Of a stretch of 64,000 bases of DNA, positions 44,640-54,192 are shown piece by piece. The position numbers and the translations under genes were made by a program. The DNA is from Actinoplanes sp. SE50/110 (GTDB lineage Bacteria > Actinomycetota > Actinomycetes > Mycobacteriales > Micromonosporaceae). Within the stretch, counting starts at the first letter, position 1, and each line of letters starts with the position of its first letter. The notes under the pieces were generated by a model, which did no database searches, was not told the DNA's origin, and saw only the letters and a list, made by a program, of their open reading frames with translations. The stretch is from NCBI RefSeq assembly GCF_900119315.1, contig NZ_LT827010.1:5737001-5801000 (forward strand), written 5' to 3'.

Positions 44640-44746
44640 GCCCCGATGAGCAGTGGCGTAGAAAACCTTACTAGCGGGTACCGGGGCGTCCATGTTCGAC
44701 GCTGCGTTAACCATCACCCGCCAAGGTTGCTCGTCGGGATGGGGTT

Positions 44747-44800
44747 CGGGCATCGACAGCGGTAATCATGGGTCCAGGGGGACCGCTGCGACGATGCCCG
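44747..44800 (+). promoter_or_regulatory. Long leader hairpin upstream of the ligase gene
   Basis: CGGGCATCG (44747-44755) plus CAGCGGT (44757-44763) pair with ACCGCTG (44782-44788) plus CGATGCCCG (44792-44800), giving 16 bp of stem with a 1/3-base internal loop. Within the loop GGTCC (44771-44775) can pair with GGACC (44780-44784), which would break the inner stem. The hairpin ends 39 bp before the GTG start and is followed by TTCTCCC. It could be an attenuator or ribosome-site switch. Confidence 0.45.
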
Positions 44801-44839
44801 TTCTCCCTCGTCGCTGACGCCTTGCGAAGGTGGTGCCTG

Positions 44840-46318
44840 GTGGGCGAGAAAGTCGAACAGACACAGTTTTCCCGAGAGGACCGGAGCCGGTACCGGCAGA
44901 AGGTCCGCCGCAGTCTGGACGTGTTCGCGACGATGCTGCGCGAAGCCCGTTTCGACTTCGAGCGGCCGATGACCGGCATGGAGATCGAGCTCAACCTGAT
45001 CGATGGGCAGGCCGGCCCGGCGATGCGCAACGCCGAGGTGCTCGGCGCGATCGCCGACCCGGACTTCCAGACCGAACTGGGCCAGTTCAACATCGAGATC
45101 AACCTGCCGCCCCGGCGGCTGGCCGGCGACGACATCGCCGACCTGGAGAAGGGGCTGCGGGCCAGCCTCAACCACGCCGAGGGCAAGGCCCGCACGGTGG
45201 GCGTGCACCTGGTCACCGTCGGGATCCTGCCGACCCTGCGCCGCGAACACCTGACCGGCGCGGCACTGTCCGCGAATCCGCGGTACGCGCTGCTCAACGA
45301 GCAGATCTTCGCGGCCCGCGGGGAGGACCTGGACATCCGGATCGACGGGGTGGACCGGCTGGCGGTCACCACCGACACGATCGCGCCCGAGGCGGCCTGC
45401 ACCAGCACCCAGTTCCACCTGCAGGTCAGCCCGGCGCAGTTCGCCGCGTACTGGAACGCCTCGCAGGTGATCTCCGGGATCCAGGTGGCACTGGGCGCGA
45501 ACTCGCCGCTGCTGTTCGGGCGCGAGCTGTGGCGCGAGACCCGGATCCCGCTGTTCGAGCAGGCCACCGACACCCGCTCGGAGGAGATCCGGGCACAGGG
45601 TGTCCGCCCGCGGGTATGGTTCGGGGAACGCTGGATAACCAGCGTCTTCGACCTGTTCGAGGAGAATGTCCGGTACTTCCCGGCGCTGCTGCCGATCTGC
45701 GACGAGGACGATCCGGCCGACCTGCTGGAGCGTGGTGACACCCCGGCGCTCAGCGAGTTGAGGCTGCACAACGGCACGGTCTACCGGTGGAACCGGCCGA
45801 TCTACGACGTGGTCGGCGGCCGCCCGCACCTGCGGGTGGAGAACCGGGTGATGCCGGCCGGACCGACGGTGGCCGACACGATGGCGAACGCGGCGTTCTA
45901 CTACGGCCTGGCCCGGCACCTGGCCGAGGCGGAGCGGCCGGTCTGGACGCAGCTGAGTTTCCGGGCCGCCGAGGAGAACTTCCACGCCTGCGCGCGGCAC
46001 GGGATCGATGCCAGCGTGTTCTGGCCGGGCGTGGGCACGGTGCCGGTGACCGAGCTGGTGCTGCGCCGGCTGCTGCCGCAGGCGGCCGACGGGCTGGACC
46101 GGTGGGGGGTCTCGACGGCCCAGCGGGACCGGCTGATGGGCATCATCGAGCAGCGCTGCCTGCGCCAGCAGAACGGCGCGTCGTGGCAGGTGGAGACACT
46201 GCACGAGCTGGAGAAGCAGGGGATGGAGCGGCAGCGGGCGCTGCACGAGATGATGCGGCGCTACCTGCCGCTCATGCACGAGAACATCCCGGTCCACGAA
46301 TGGCCGGTCGGCGTCTAG
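44840..46318 (+). CDS. Glutamate-cysteine-ligase-like protein
   Basis: A 492-residue enzyme of the GCS2-like carboxylate-amine ligase group. Visible motifs are MTGMEIELNLIDGQAGPAM, LGQFNIEINLPPRRLAGDDI, EAACTSTQFHLQVSPAQF, GANSPLLFGRELWRETRIPL and HLRVENRVMPAGPTVADTM, covering the ATP/Mg Glu residues and substrate Arg positions. Family members ligate glutamate to cysteine or another amine; in a mycothiol producer the physiological product is uncertain. The GTG at 44840 with GAAGGTGG upstream is chosen. The stop shares CTAG with the convergent cobE-like gene. Confidence 0.87.
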   Translation: MGEKVEQTQFSREDRSRYRQKVRRSLDVFATMLREARFDFERPMTGMEIELNLIDGQAGPAMRNAEVLGAIADPDFQTELGQFNIEINLPPRRLAGDDIADLEKGLRASLNHAEGKARTVGVHLVTVGILPTLRREHLTGAALSANPRYALLNEQIFAARGEDLDIRIDGVDRLAVTTDTIAPEAACTSTQFHLQVSPAQFAAYWNASQVISGIQVALGANSPLLFGRELWRETRIPLFEQATDTRSEEIRAQGVRPRVWFGERWITSVFDLFEENVRYFPALLPICDEDDPADLLERGDTPALSELRLHNGTVYRWNRPIYDVVGGRPHLRVENRVMPAGPTVADTMANAAFYYGLARHLAEAERPVWTQLSFRAAEENFHACARHGIDASVFWPGVGTVPVTELVLRRLLPQAADGLDRWGVSTAQRDRLMGIIEQRCLRQQNGASWQVETLHELEKQGMERQRALHEMMRRYLPLMHENIPVHEWPVGV

Positions 46319-46659
46319 ACCGGGCCGGCGATCGCCACGGTGACGCCACCGAAGATCCGTTTGGGCAGGATCAGCACCGCACCGGGGCCGGCCGCGCGCA
46401 GCGCCGCCGCCTCGGCCACGCTGGGCGTGCCGGCCAGCTCGGCCACCCGGCCGCTCGGGCTGGGCACGTCCTGGCCGGCCAGGTCGGCCGCGGTGAAGGC
46501 GCGCACCGGCCATCCCCGGACCAGCCCGGCCCGCCGGTCCAGGGTGGCCACCGCGGTCACCGCGCCCGGGTCGGCGCCGGCCGCGGCCAGGGCCGCGGTG
46601 ATCGCGGCGGTCACCGCCTCCGGGGCGGTCCCGGGCCGGGCGCCGACGCCGACGATCAC
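46315..46659 (-). CDS. CobE/CbiG C-terminal-like cobalamin biosynthesis protein
   Basis: A 114-residue protein with the CobE/CbiG_C fold: VIVGVGARPGTAPEAVTAAI, ATLDRRAGLVRGW, AFTAADLAGQDVPSPSG, GTPSVAEAAALRAAGPGAVL and PKRIFGGVTVAIA. In cobalamin synthesis this domain helps in ring contraction or lactone opening around precorrin/cobalt-precorrin 4-5; the exact role is not settled. The GTG start at 46659 overlaps the cobB stop as GTGA. It ends in the CTAG shared with the convergent ligase gene. It is the last gene of the cobalamin run. Confidence 0.85.
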   Translation of the reverse strand: MIVGVGARPGTAPEAVTAAITAALAAAGADPGAVTAVATLDRRAGLVRGWPVRAFTAADLAGQDVPSPSGRVAELAGTPSVAEAAALRAAGPGAVLILPKRIFGGVTVAIAGPV

Positions 46660-48011
46660 GCCGCCGCCGCGCGTACCAGCCGGGGCGCCGTGCCGGGCTG
46701 CCCGGCCCAGTGCAGGTGCAGGTAGGACGCGTGCACCGAGGCGGTGGCGAATCCTTCCGGGTCGGCGCCGCGCCACGCCCAGGCGGCCCCGCCGGCCGGG
46801 GACAGCAGCAGACCCGAGCGCGGGTGCACGGCGGTCCGGTGGAATTCGTGCCCGGTGACCCGGGTGCCGGCCGGGGCGAGGGGGCTGTCGGACAGGGCGA
46901 CCGCGTCCCGGTAGCCGAGGGTCAGTGACGGGGTCATCACGGCCTCGGCGTCCAGCACCCCGCACATCGGGGCGCCGTCCAGGGTGCGGCACAGCCAGAG
47001 CAGGCCGGCGCATTCGGCGGCGATCGGGCGGCCGGCCGCGGCCAGCCGCCGGACCGACTCGCGCAGCGGCTCGTTGGCGGACAGTTCCGCGGCGTACACC
47101 TCGGGGAAGCCGCCGCCGACGACCAGCGCCCGGGTGCCGTCCGGCAGTTTCTCGTCGCGCAGCGGGTCGACGATCACCACCTCGGCACCGGCGCCGGTGA
47201 GGAGTTCGGCGGTCTCGGCGTACGCGAAGGTGAACGCGGGACCACCGGCGAGCGCGACCGTCGGACGGCCCGGCACCGGATCCGGCGCCTGCGGGGTCCA
47301 CGACGCCGCCGCCAGCGGCGGCGCGGACCGGGCGACCGCGGCGATCTCGTCCAGGTCGACCGAGGCCTCGATCAGGGTGGCGAGGGCGTCGACCGAGGCG
47401 AGCGCCTCGGCGCGGCGCTCGGCGGCCGGGACCAGGCCCAGGTGCCGGCTCGGCGCGGCGACCGCGTCGGCCCGGCGCAGCGCGCCCAGCACCGGCGTGC
47501 CGACCTCCTCGCAGGCGTCCCGCAGGATCTGCTCGTGCCGGTCCGAGCCGACCCGGTTGAGGATCACCCCGGCCAGCCGGACCGTGCCGAAGCTGCGGAA
47601 GCCGTGCACCACCGCGGCGATCGAGCGGCCCTGCGCGGCGGCGTCCACCACCAGGATCACCGGCGCCTGCAGCAGCGCGGCGACCTGCGCGGTCGACCCG
47701 GTCTCACCGGCGCCGGTGCGGCCGTCGTACAGGCCCATCACGCCCTCGACCACGGCCAGGTCGGCGCCCCGCGCGCCGTGCGCGAACAGGGGCCCGATCA
47801 GCTCCTCGCCGACCAGCACCGGGTCCAGGTTGCGGCCCGGCCGGCCGGCCGCCAGGCTGTGATAGCCGGGATCGATGTAGTCCGGACCGACCTTGAACGG
47901 GGCCACCGGCGTCCCGCGCCGGGCGAACGCGGCCAGCAGCCCGGTGGCCACGGTGGTCTTCCCGTGCCCGGAGGCGGGCGCGGCGATCACCACCCGGGGA
48001 ATCGTCACCAT
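46656..48011 (-). CDS. cobB: Cobyrinate a,c-diamide synthase CobB
   Basis: A 451-residue amidotransferase that amidates the a and c side chains of (hydrogeno)cobyrinate with glutamine and ATP. The N-terminal dethiobiotin-synthetase-like domain has Walker A APASGHGKTT and FKVGPDYIDPGYHS; LAVVEGVMGLYDGR follows. The C-terminal class I glutaminase domain has the nucleophile Cys in AAECAGLLWLC, the GGGFPEVYA loop and a His in GHEFHRTAV. The ATG at 48011 overlaps the cobO stop by 7 bp. Confidence 0.95.
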   Translation of the reverse strand: MVTIPRVVIAAPASGHGKTTVATGLLAAFARRGTPVAPFKVGPDYIDPGYHSLAAGRPGRNLDPVLVGEELIGPLFAHGARGADLAVVEGVMGLYDGRTGAGETGSTAQVAALLQAPVILVVDAAAQGRSIAAVVHGFRSFGTVRLAGVILNRVGSDRHEQILRDACEEVGTPVLGALRRADAVAAPSRHLGLVPAAERRAEALASVDALATLIEASVDLDEIAAVARSAPPLAAASWTPQAPDPVPGRPTVALAGGPAFTFAYAETAELLTGAGAEVVIVDPLRDEKLPDGTRALVVGGGFPEVYAAELSANEPLRESVRRLAAAGRPIAAECAGLLWLCRTLDGAPMCGVLDAEAVMTPSLTLGYRDAVALSDSPLAPAGTRVTGHEFHRTAVHPRSGLLLSPAGGAAWAWRGADPEGFATASVHASYLHLHWAGQPGTAPRLVRAAAA

Positions 48012-48604
48012 TCGATCCCCTGCTGTCCCTTGCGCCCGGCGTCCATCGGATGCTTGATCTTGGTCATCTCGGTGACCAGGTCGGCCGCCTCAATCAGATC
48101 GGGATGCGCGTCCCGCCCGGTGATCACCACATGCTGCGTGCCGGGCCGCTCGGTCAGCGTCGCGACCACGTCGGCGACGTCGACCCAGCCCCACTTCATC
48201 GGGTAGGTGAACTCGTCGAGCACGTAGAACCTGTACGTTTCGGCGGCCAGATCCCGCTTGATCTGCGCCCACCCCTCGGCCGCCTCCGCGGCGTGATCCC
48301 TCTCGGTCCCGGCGCGCTGGATCCAGGACCAGCCCTCGCCCATCTTGTGCCAGGTGACCGGGGTGCCGTTCACGCCGTCGAGGGCCTTGAGCGCGGTCTC
48401 CTCGCCGACCTTCCACTTCTGCGACTTGACGAACTGGAAGACCCCGATCGGCCAGCCGGCGCTCCAGGCGCGCAGGGCCATCCCGAAGGCGGCCGTGGAC
48501 TTGCCCTTGCCCGGCCCGGTGTGCACGGCGAAGACCGCCTGACGGCGACGCTGACGCGTGGTCAGGCCGTCGTCGGGCACGGTGGTCACTTTCCCCTGCG
48601 GCAT
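48005..48604 (-). CDS. cobO: Cob(I)yrinic acid a,c-diamide adenosyltransferase CobO
   Basis: A 199-residue BtuR/CobO-family enzyme that transfers the adenosyl group from ATP to cob(I)alamin-type corrinoids. The P-loop is HTGPGKGKSTAAFG; other family segments are FQFVKSQKWKVGEE, WSWIQRAGTERDHA and YVLDEFTYPMKWGWVD, then HVVITGRDAHPDLIEAADLV. The ATG at 48604 with AGAAGGG 7 nt upstream is preferred to the TTG at 48610. It overlaps cobB by 7 bp. A 237-bp C-rich gap with no gene separates it from the chelatase gene upstream; both are probably read from the riboswitch-controlled transcript. Confidence 0.95.
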   Translation of the reverse strand: MPQGKVTTVPDDGLTTRQRRRQAVFAVHTGPGKGKSTAAFGMALRAWSAGWPIGVFQFVKSQKWKVGEETALKALDGVNGTPVTWHKMGEGWSWIQRAGTERDHAAEAAEGWAQIKRDLAAETYRFYVLDEFTYPMKWGWVDVADVVATLTERPGTQHVVITGRDAHPDLIEAADLVTEMTKIKHPMDAGRKGQQGIEW

Positions 48605-48841
48605 TGCCAACCCTTCTCCGCCGCTGCGCGGCGCTGTCCCCGGTTCCTTGAGGCCGCTGCCCGGTTGCGGTCAGCGGCGGTCCCTGCCCGCGCTTGCCCG
48701 GTACGCCGTCAGCCGTGCCCGCCGCGCGCCGGCCCGATGCCCGCGTCGCGGTCCTGCCCTGCCCTGTGCCCTGCGTGCCCGCCCTCGGGCGGTGTCGCGG
48801 TAGCCGCGATCCCGCCTGCCCGCTGCCCTGCCCGCCCGCGG

Positions 48842-50947
48842 TCAGGCGGCGTGGCGGTAGCCGCGCTCCGCCGACCGGGCGGTCGCCGCCTCCAACTCGT
48901 CGAGCGGCATGACGTCGGCGCCCAGAGCGGCGGCCAGCCGGCGGGCCAGCCCCAGCCGGATCGGCCCGGACTCGCAGTCGACGACCACCGTCGCGACCCC
49001 GGTCAGCGCCGGTGCCAGCCGCAGCGGATCGGGCCCGCTGGTGGCCCGCCCGTCGGTGACCACGATCAGCAGCGGACGCCGGCGCGGATCCCGGCGGCGT
49101 TCGGTCGCGACGGTCCGGGCCGCCGCGCGCAGGCCGGCCGCCAGCGGGGTCCGCCCGCCGGTCCGCAGCGCGGCGAGCCGCATGACCCCGACCTCGTGGC
49201 TGGACGTGGGTGGCAGCACCACGTCCGCGTCGGCGCCCCGGAACGTGATCATCCCGATCCGGTCGCGGCGCTGGTAGGCGTCCCGCAGCAGGGACAGCAC
49301 CGCGGTCTTGACCAGGGTCATCCGTTTGCGCGCGGCCATCGACCCGGACGCGTCCACGACGAACAGCACCAGGTTCGCCTCCCGGCCGACATGGATCGCC
49401 TCGCGCAGATCCCGCGGTTCGACCCCCGTTGTCCGGGCCGGTCCGCCGTGCAGCGCGGTCCGGTGCAGGGCGGCGCGGAGGGTGGCCGGGAGGTGCGGGG
49501 CGCCGGCCAGTCGGCCCAGCGGCTTGCGGGAGCCGACGACCCGGCCCCGCCGGGCGTAGGCGGGGGACCGCTTGCCGGTGTGCCCACCCTCGCCCCGGGC
49601 GTTGATCCGCAGCGTGCGGGGTCGGAACGCCGGCCCGGCCGGAGCCGCCGCCGGCCCGCCGCCGACGGCCGGGGTGTCCGGTGACCCGCCGTCCGATGCC
49701 GGCGCCTCGGTCGGTGGCGCGCTGCTGCTCGGGGGGCCGGGCGGCGGGTCACCGGCCGGACCGCCACCGGGACCACCCCCGTCCGGACCCGGGCCCCCGT
49801 CGTCCGGGCCGCCGTCGCGCGGGCCGCCGTCCGGGGTGTCGTCCGGCCCGTCACCGTCGGGGCCGCCGTCGTCCTCCCGGGCCTGACGTTCCGCTTCCTG
49901 CTGAGCCTGACGCCCCGCCTCGTCCTGAGCCTGACGCTCCGCCTCGGCCAGGGCCTGATCGAGCTTCTCCTCGTCGGTGCCCGGCGGGTCGAGCGGATCG
50001 GTGCGGCGGCGATGCGGCAGGGCCAGGCGGGCGGCGTCGGCGACGTCGGTGGCGGTGACCACGTCGCGCCCGTGCCAGGCGGCCATCGCCACCGCGCAGC
50101 GGGCCACGACGATGTCCGCGCGCATCCCGTCCACCCCGTAGGCGAGGCAGATCCGGGCGATCCGGTCGAGCTCCGCGTCCGGCAGGGTCACGCTCGGCAG
50201 GAGGGCTCGCGCGGCGGCGATCCGGGCCGCGTACTCCCGCTCGTCGTCGGCGAAACGGGCCGCGAACCCGGCCGGATCCAGCTCGTATGCCAGCCGCCGG
50301 CGCACCACCTCGGCCCGCAGCCGCGCATCCCGCGGCGCCGCCACCGTGACCACCAGCCCGAACCGGTCCACCAGCTGCGGCCGCGGCTCGCCCTCCTCCG
50401 GGTTCATCGTGCCCACCAGCAGGAACCGCGCCGCGTGCTTGACCGAGACCCCGTCCCGCTCCACGTGCGCGCGGCCCATCGCGGCCGCGTCCAGCAGCAG
50501 GTCCACCAGGTGGTCCGGCAGCAGGTTGACCTCGTCCACGTAGAGGACGCCCCGGTGGGCGGCGGCGAGCAGCCCCGGCTCGTACGCCTTCACCCCGTCG
50601 GCCAGCGCGCGCTGGATGTCGAGGGTGCCGACCACCCGGTCCTCGGTCGCCCCCACCGGCAGCTCGACCAGCGTCGCCGCCCGGTGCCCGGCCGGCGTGT
50701 CCGCGGGATGCGGCCCGTCCGGACAGTCCGGGTCGGGCGCGGCGGGGTCGCAGGCGAACCGGCAGCCGCGCACCACCGTCACCGGCGGCAGCAGCCCGGC
50801 CAGCGCCCGGACCACGGTGCTCTTGGCGGTCCCCTTCTCACCGCGGACCAGGACGCCGCCCACCGCCGGCGACACCGAGGTCAGCAGCAGCGCGAGGCGC
50901 AGATCGTCCAGGCCGACCACGGCCGAGAACGGGTACGGAGTAGTCAC
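48842..50947 (-). CDS. Fused ChlI/ChlD-type chelatase (probable cobaltochelatase subunit)
   Basis: A 701-residue fusion. Residues 1-330 form an AAA+ ChlI-like domain (Walker A GEKGTAKST, 36-44; LYVDEVNLLPDHLVDLLLDA; VGTMNPEEGEPRPQLVDRF). Residues 345-480 are an acidic Gln/Glu then Gly/Pro-rich linker. The C-terminal domain is a von Willebrand A fold with MIDAS FVVDASGSM and VTDGRATSG. Such proteins energise metal insertion into tetrapyrroles. The riboswitch and the cob neighbours argue for cobalt (with CobN elsewhere) rather than magnesium. The GTG at 50947 has GGGAGGGAA upstream. Confidence 0.9.
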   Translation of the reverse strand: MTTPYPFSAVVGLDDLRLALLLTSVSPAVGGVLVRGEKGTAKSTVVRALAGLLPPVTVVRGCRFACDPAAPDPDCPDGPHPADTPAGHRAATLVELPVGATEDRVVGTLDIQRALADGVKAYEPGLLAAAHRGVLYVDEVNLLPDHLVDLLLDAAAMGRAHVERDGVSVKHAARFLLVGTMNPEEGEPRPQLVDRFGLVVTVAAPRDARLRAEVVRRRLAYELDPAGFAARFADDEREYAARIAAARALLPSVTLPDAELDRIARICLAYGVDGMRADIVVARCAVAMAAWHGRDVVTATDVADAARLALPHRRRTDPLDPPGTDEEKLDQALAEAERQAQDEAGRQAQQEAERQAREDDGGPDGDGPDDTPDGGPRDGGPDDGGPGPDGGGPGGGPAGDPPPGPPSSSAPPTEAPASDGGSPDTPAVGGGPAAAPAGPAFRPRTLRINARGEGGHTGKRSPAYARRGRVVGSRKPLGRLAGAPHLPATLRAALHRTALHGGPARTTGVEPRDLREAIHVGREANLVLFVVDASGSMAARKRMTLVKTAVLSLLRDAYQRRDRIGMITFRGADADVVLPPTSSHEVGVMRLAALRTGGRTPLAAGLRAAARTVATERRRDPRRRPLLIVVTDGRATSGPDPLRLAPALTGVATVVVDCESGPIRLGLARRLAAALGADVMPLDELEAATARSAERGYRHAA

Positions 50948-50989
50948 AGGGTGTTCCCTCCCGGCGGGTGTCCACGCCCGCACGTCGGC

Positions 50990-51240
50990 TGTCACGAGCG
51001 GCCGGAGTCTCCTGACTCCCGGATCGCCGTTTCCCGCCCACCTTCCAGCCCGCGGGCCGTGGTGTGCCGCCGCCACCTCGGCCCGGAAGCCGTGGTGTGC
51101 CGCGGCCCTGCGCGCCGGCCGCACCGGCCGCAGGGCCGTGGCGTGCTGTCGCGTCAGCGGGTCGCTCCCCGGTCACAGTGGCGGGACCGTCCCGGACTCG
51201 CACCGGGTTCCTCCGCAACCGCTCGGACGCCAATCTTTCC
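50990..51240 (-). promoter_or_regulatory. Cobalamin riboswitch
   Basis: On the minus strand the conserved core reads GGAACCCGGTGCGAGTCC, GGGACGGTCCC and GCCACTGTGA (51172-51215), matching the cobalamin riboswitch consensus. The B12 box AGTCAGGAGAC follows at about 51008-51018. A peripheral stem (GGCCCTGCG paired with CGCAGGGCC, about 51102-51138) lies between. The element ends about 45-55 nt before the chelatase GTG, so adenosylcobalamin probably represses translation or transcription of the chelatase-cobO-cobB-cobE run. Outer limits are approximate. Confidence 0.93.
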
Positions 51241-51257
51241 CACCCCGGACCTGCCCG

Positions 51258-51608
51258 TCAAACAGCGACCAGGCAGATCACATGTCCATCAGGGTCGGTG
51301 AGGACCGCCTGGCGCTCACCCCACGGCTGATCCGCCGGCGCGTCCACGACCGTCGCCCCGGCCTTCTCCGCGGCCGCGGTGGTCGCGTCCACGTCGTCGA
51401 CCCGGAAGCTGGCCGCCACCCCGGCGAGTCCGGCTGTCGGCGGCCGCTGGTGGAGCATGAGTTCGGTGGTGGTGCCCGGCACGTCCAGCCGGGCGATCTC
51501 GCCGAACTGCGCGGTCACGGTGAGCCCGAGCGCGTCCCGGTACAACCCGAGCGCCCGGTCGAGGTCGGCAACGGAGACGATGATGCGCTGCAATCCCTGT
51601 ACGGCCAT
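51258..51608 (-). CDS. VOC-family (glyoxalase-like) protein
   Basis: A 116-residue single-domain vicinal oxygen chelate protein with two beta-alpha-beta-beta-beta repeats: IIVSVADLDRALGLYRDALG, TTTELMLHQRPPTAG, ASFRVDDVDATTAAAEKAGA and QAVLTDPDGHVICLVAV. Candidate metal/ligand positions are His53 and a C-terminal Glu/Asp cluster (WGERQAVLTDPDG). It may be a small-molecule-binding or isomerase protein; the substrate is unknown. The ATG at 51608 is chosen. It lies just beyond the riboswitch 5' end on the same strand but belongs to a different unit. Confidence 0.85.
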   Translation of the reverse strand: MAVQGLQRIIVSVADLDRALGLYRDALGLTVTAQFGEIARLDVPGTTTELMLHQRPPTAGLAGVAASFRVDDVDATTAAAEKAGATVVDAPADQPWGERQAVLTDPDGHVICLVAV

Positions 51609-51750
51609 GCGCCGACCCTACTGATCGAGGTTCCGGTGACCGCCCGCGGATGGTGGGGTGCGGCGATCCGCCCTGAAAGCTGACCGGCCGGCTCCGCCAC
51701 CATCGCCGTGGCCGGGAACAGCGGTCCGTCATCCGCCGCGGCGCACGCCA

Positions 51751-52272
51751 TCAGGATCCCGAATCTGACCGAAACTGTTCGGCGTAGCGGTCCCGCAGGT
51801 CGCGCCAGCCGTGGTCCATCGCCGACCGCCCGCGGATCGCGCTGACCGACTCGCCGTCGAGCAGCCGCCGCAGCACCCCGGTGCACAGATCCCAGCCGGC
51901 AGCCACCATCGCATCCATGTCACGATCGGTCAGCGTGTGCCGCAGCGTCAGTCGGGTCCCGCCTGCGGCCGCGGCGAGCTCCCAGCGCAGCAGGTCTTCA
52001 CCCCAGGTGTATTCCAGCAGGTGGGGTGGCTCGACCCGGACGATTTCGGCGGGCAGCGCGGTCCGCTCGTCGCCGTCGACCAGGGTCAGCGTCGCGGGGC
52101 CGGGCGCGGTCAGCGGGCGGTCCGCGGTGAACGGCGCCCACCGATCGAGGCGCTCCGGGTCGGTCAGCGCGTCCCAGACCTCGCCGGGCGGCTGGGGCAG
52201 ATCGCGGATGAGGATCAACGTCCAGCGGTCACCGTCGGCGGCGACCCGGGCTTGCGGCTGTGGTCCGGTCAT
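51751..52272 (-). CDS. SRPBCC/AHSA1-type protein
   Basis: A 173-residue helix-grip (START/AHSA1-like) protein: WTLILIRDLPQPPGEVWDAL, DPERLDRWAPFTADR, EIVRVEPPHLLEYTWGEDLL and GGTRLTLRHTLTDRDM. The fold encloses a hydrophobic ligand pocket. It is coupled to the preceding ArsR repressor by an ATGA overlap, a pairing common in actinobacteria. The start MTGPQPQARV at 52272 is required by that overlap. The ligand is unknown. Confidence 0.87.
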   Translation of the reverse strand: MTGPQPQARVAADGDRWTLILIRDLPQPPGEVWDALTDPERLDRWAPFTADRPLTAPGPATLTLVDGDERTALPAEIVRVEPPHLLEYTWGEDLLRWELAAAAGGTRLTLRHTLTDRDMDAMVAAGWDLCTGVLRRLLDGESVSAIRGRSAMDHGWRDLRDRYAEQFRSDSGS

Positions 52273-52574
52273 GGCTCCTCCTCGAGAAGGTGTTCGCCGA
52301 GGGCGTCCCGATGCCGGCTCCAGAGCCTGCGGTATGGCGTGAGCCACGCGTCGAGCTGCCGGAACGGGCCGGCCTCCAGGTGGTAGATGCGCTGCTGGGC
52401 ATGGGCGCGGACGGTGACGACGCCGGCGTCGCGCAGGACCCGCAGGTGCTTGGAGACGGCGGGCTGGCTCATCCGCAGCGCGTCGACCAGGTCACCGACG
52501 CTGGCGTCGCCGGTGAGCAGCACCTCGGCGATGCGGCGGCGGGCCGGTTCGGCGAGGGCCCCGATGACGTCCAC
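52269..52574 (-). CDS. ArsR-family transcriptional repressor
   Basis: A 101-residue winged helix-turn-helix: VIGALAEPARRRIAEVLLTG, VGDLVDALRMSQPAVSKHLR, VLRDAGVVTVRAHAQQRIYH. The metal-binding Cys motif of ArsR/SmtB (ELCVCDL) is missing, so it probably responds to something other than a thiophilic metal. The GTG start is at 52574. It forms an operon with the SRPBCC gene. Similar pairs are annotated as toxin-like but have no shown activity of that kind. Confidence 0.88.
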   Translation of the reverse strand: MDVIGALAEPARRRIAEVLLTGDASVGDLVDALRMSQPAVSKHLRVLRDAGVVTVRAHAQQRIYHLEAGPFRQLDAWLTPYRRLWSRHRDALGEHLLEEEP

Positions 52575-52630
52575 CCGCCCAGCATGCCACCCTGGTTATA
52601 TGACCGTCAAGGAATGTACGAGACCGGAAA

Positions 52631-52655
52631 ACGCCCCACCGGAGAAGTGGGGCGT
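52631..52655 (-). terminator. Intrinsic terminator of citrate synthase
   Basis: A 9-bp stem (ACGCCCCAC and its complement) with a 7-base loop; on the minus strand the stem is followed by TTTTCC. It lies 71 bp beyond the gltA stop. Confidence 0.85.
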
Positions 52656-52725
52656 CAGAAAAGTCTTTCCGCCAGTGCCGGCACGGATCGCGCCTCTCGG
52701 TACGTGCCGTATTACCTCGGTGCGT

Positions 52726-54009
<1,284 letters not shown>

Positions 54010-54192
54010 GTATTTCCCTCACTTCACCGGCAGATGTCCCAAAGATTTTGCCGTTCACCGTAAACCCTGAACCTGAATGGGTCATCAGGTGGCCACCCGG
54101 TGAGGCATTGGTCACCAGTGCCTAAGGACCGTTGCACCATAGATATAGATCGGTATATTGCGAGAACGTTACGGGAGCGGAGGCCGGGGGCG

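Noticed and set aside
44640..44690. Possible hammerhead ribozyme core (CGATGAG ... GAAAAC)
   Set aside because: The invariant CUGAUGA is not matched and the flanking stems do not form properly.
48842..50947. Naming the ChlI/ChlD fusion a magnesium chelatase of (bacterio)chlorophyll synthesis
   Set aside because: The cobalamin riboswitch and cob neighbours, and no photosynthesis genes, make cobalt the likelier metal.
52269..52574. Metal-sensing ArsR/SmtB role
   Set aside because: The Cys-rich metal site is missing and the partner is an SRPBCC protein, not a metal transporter.
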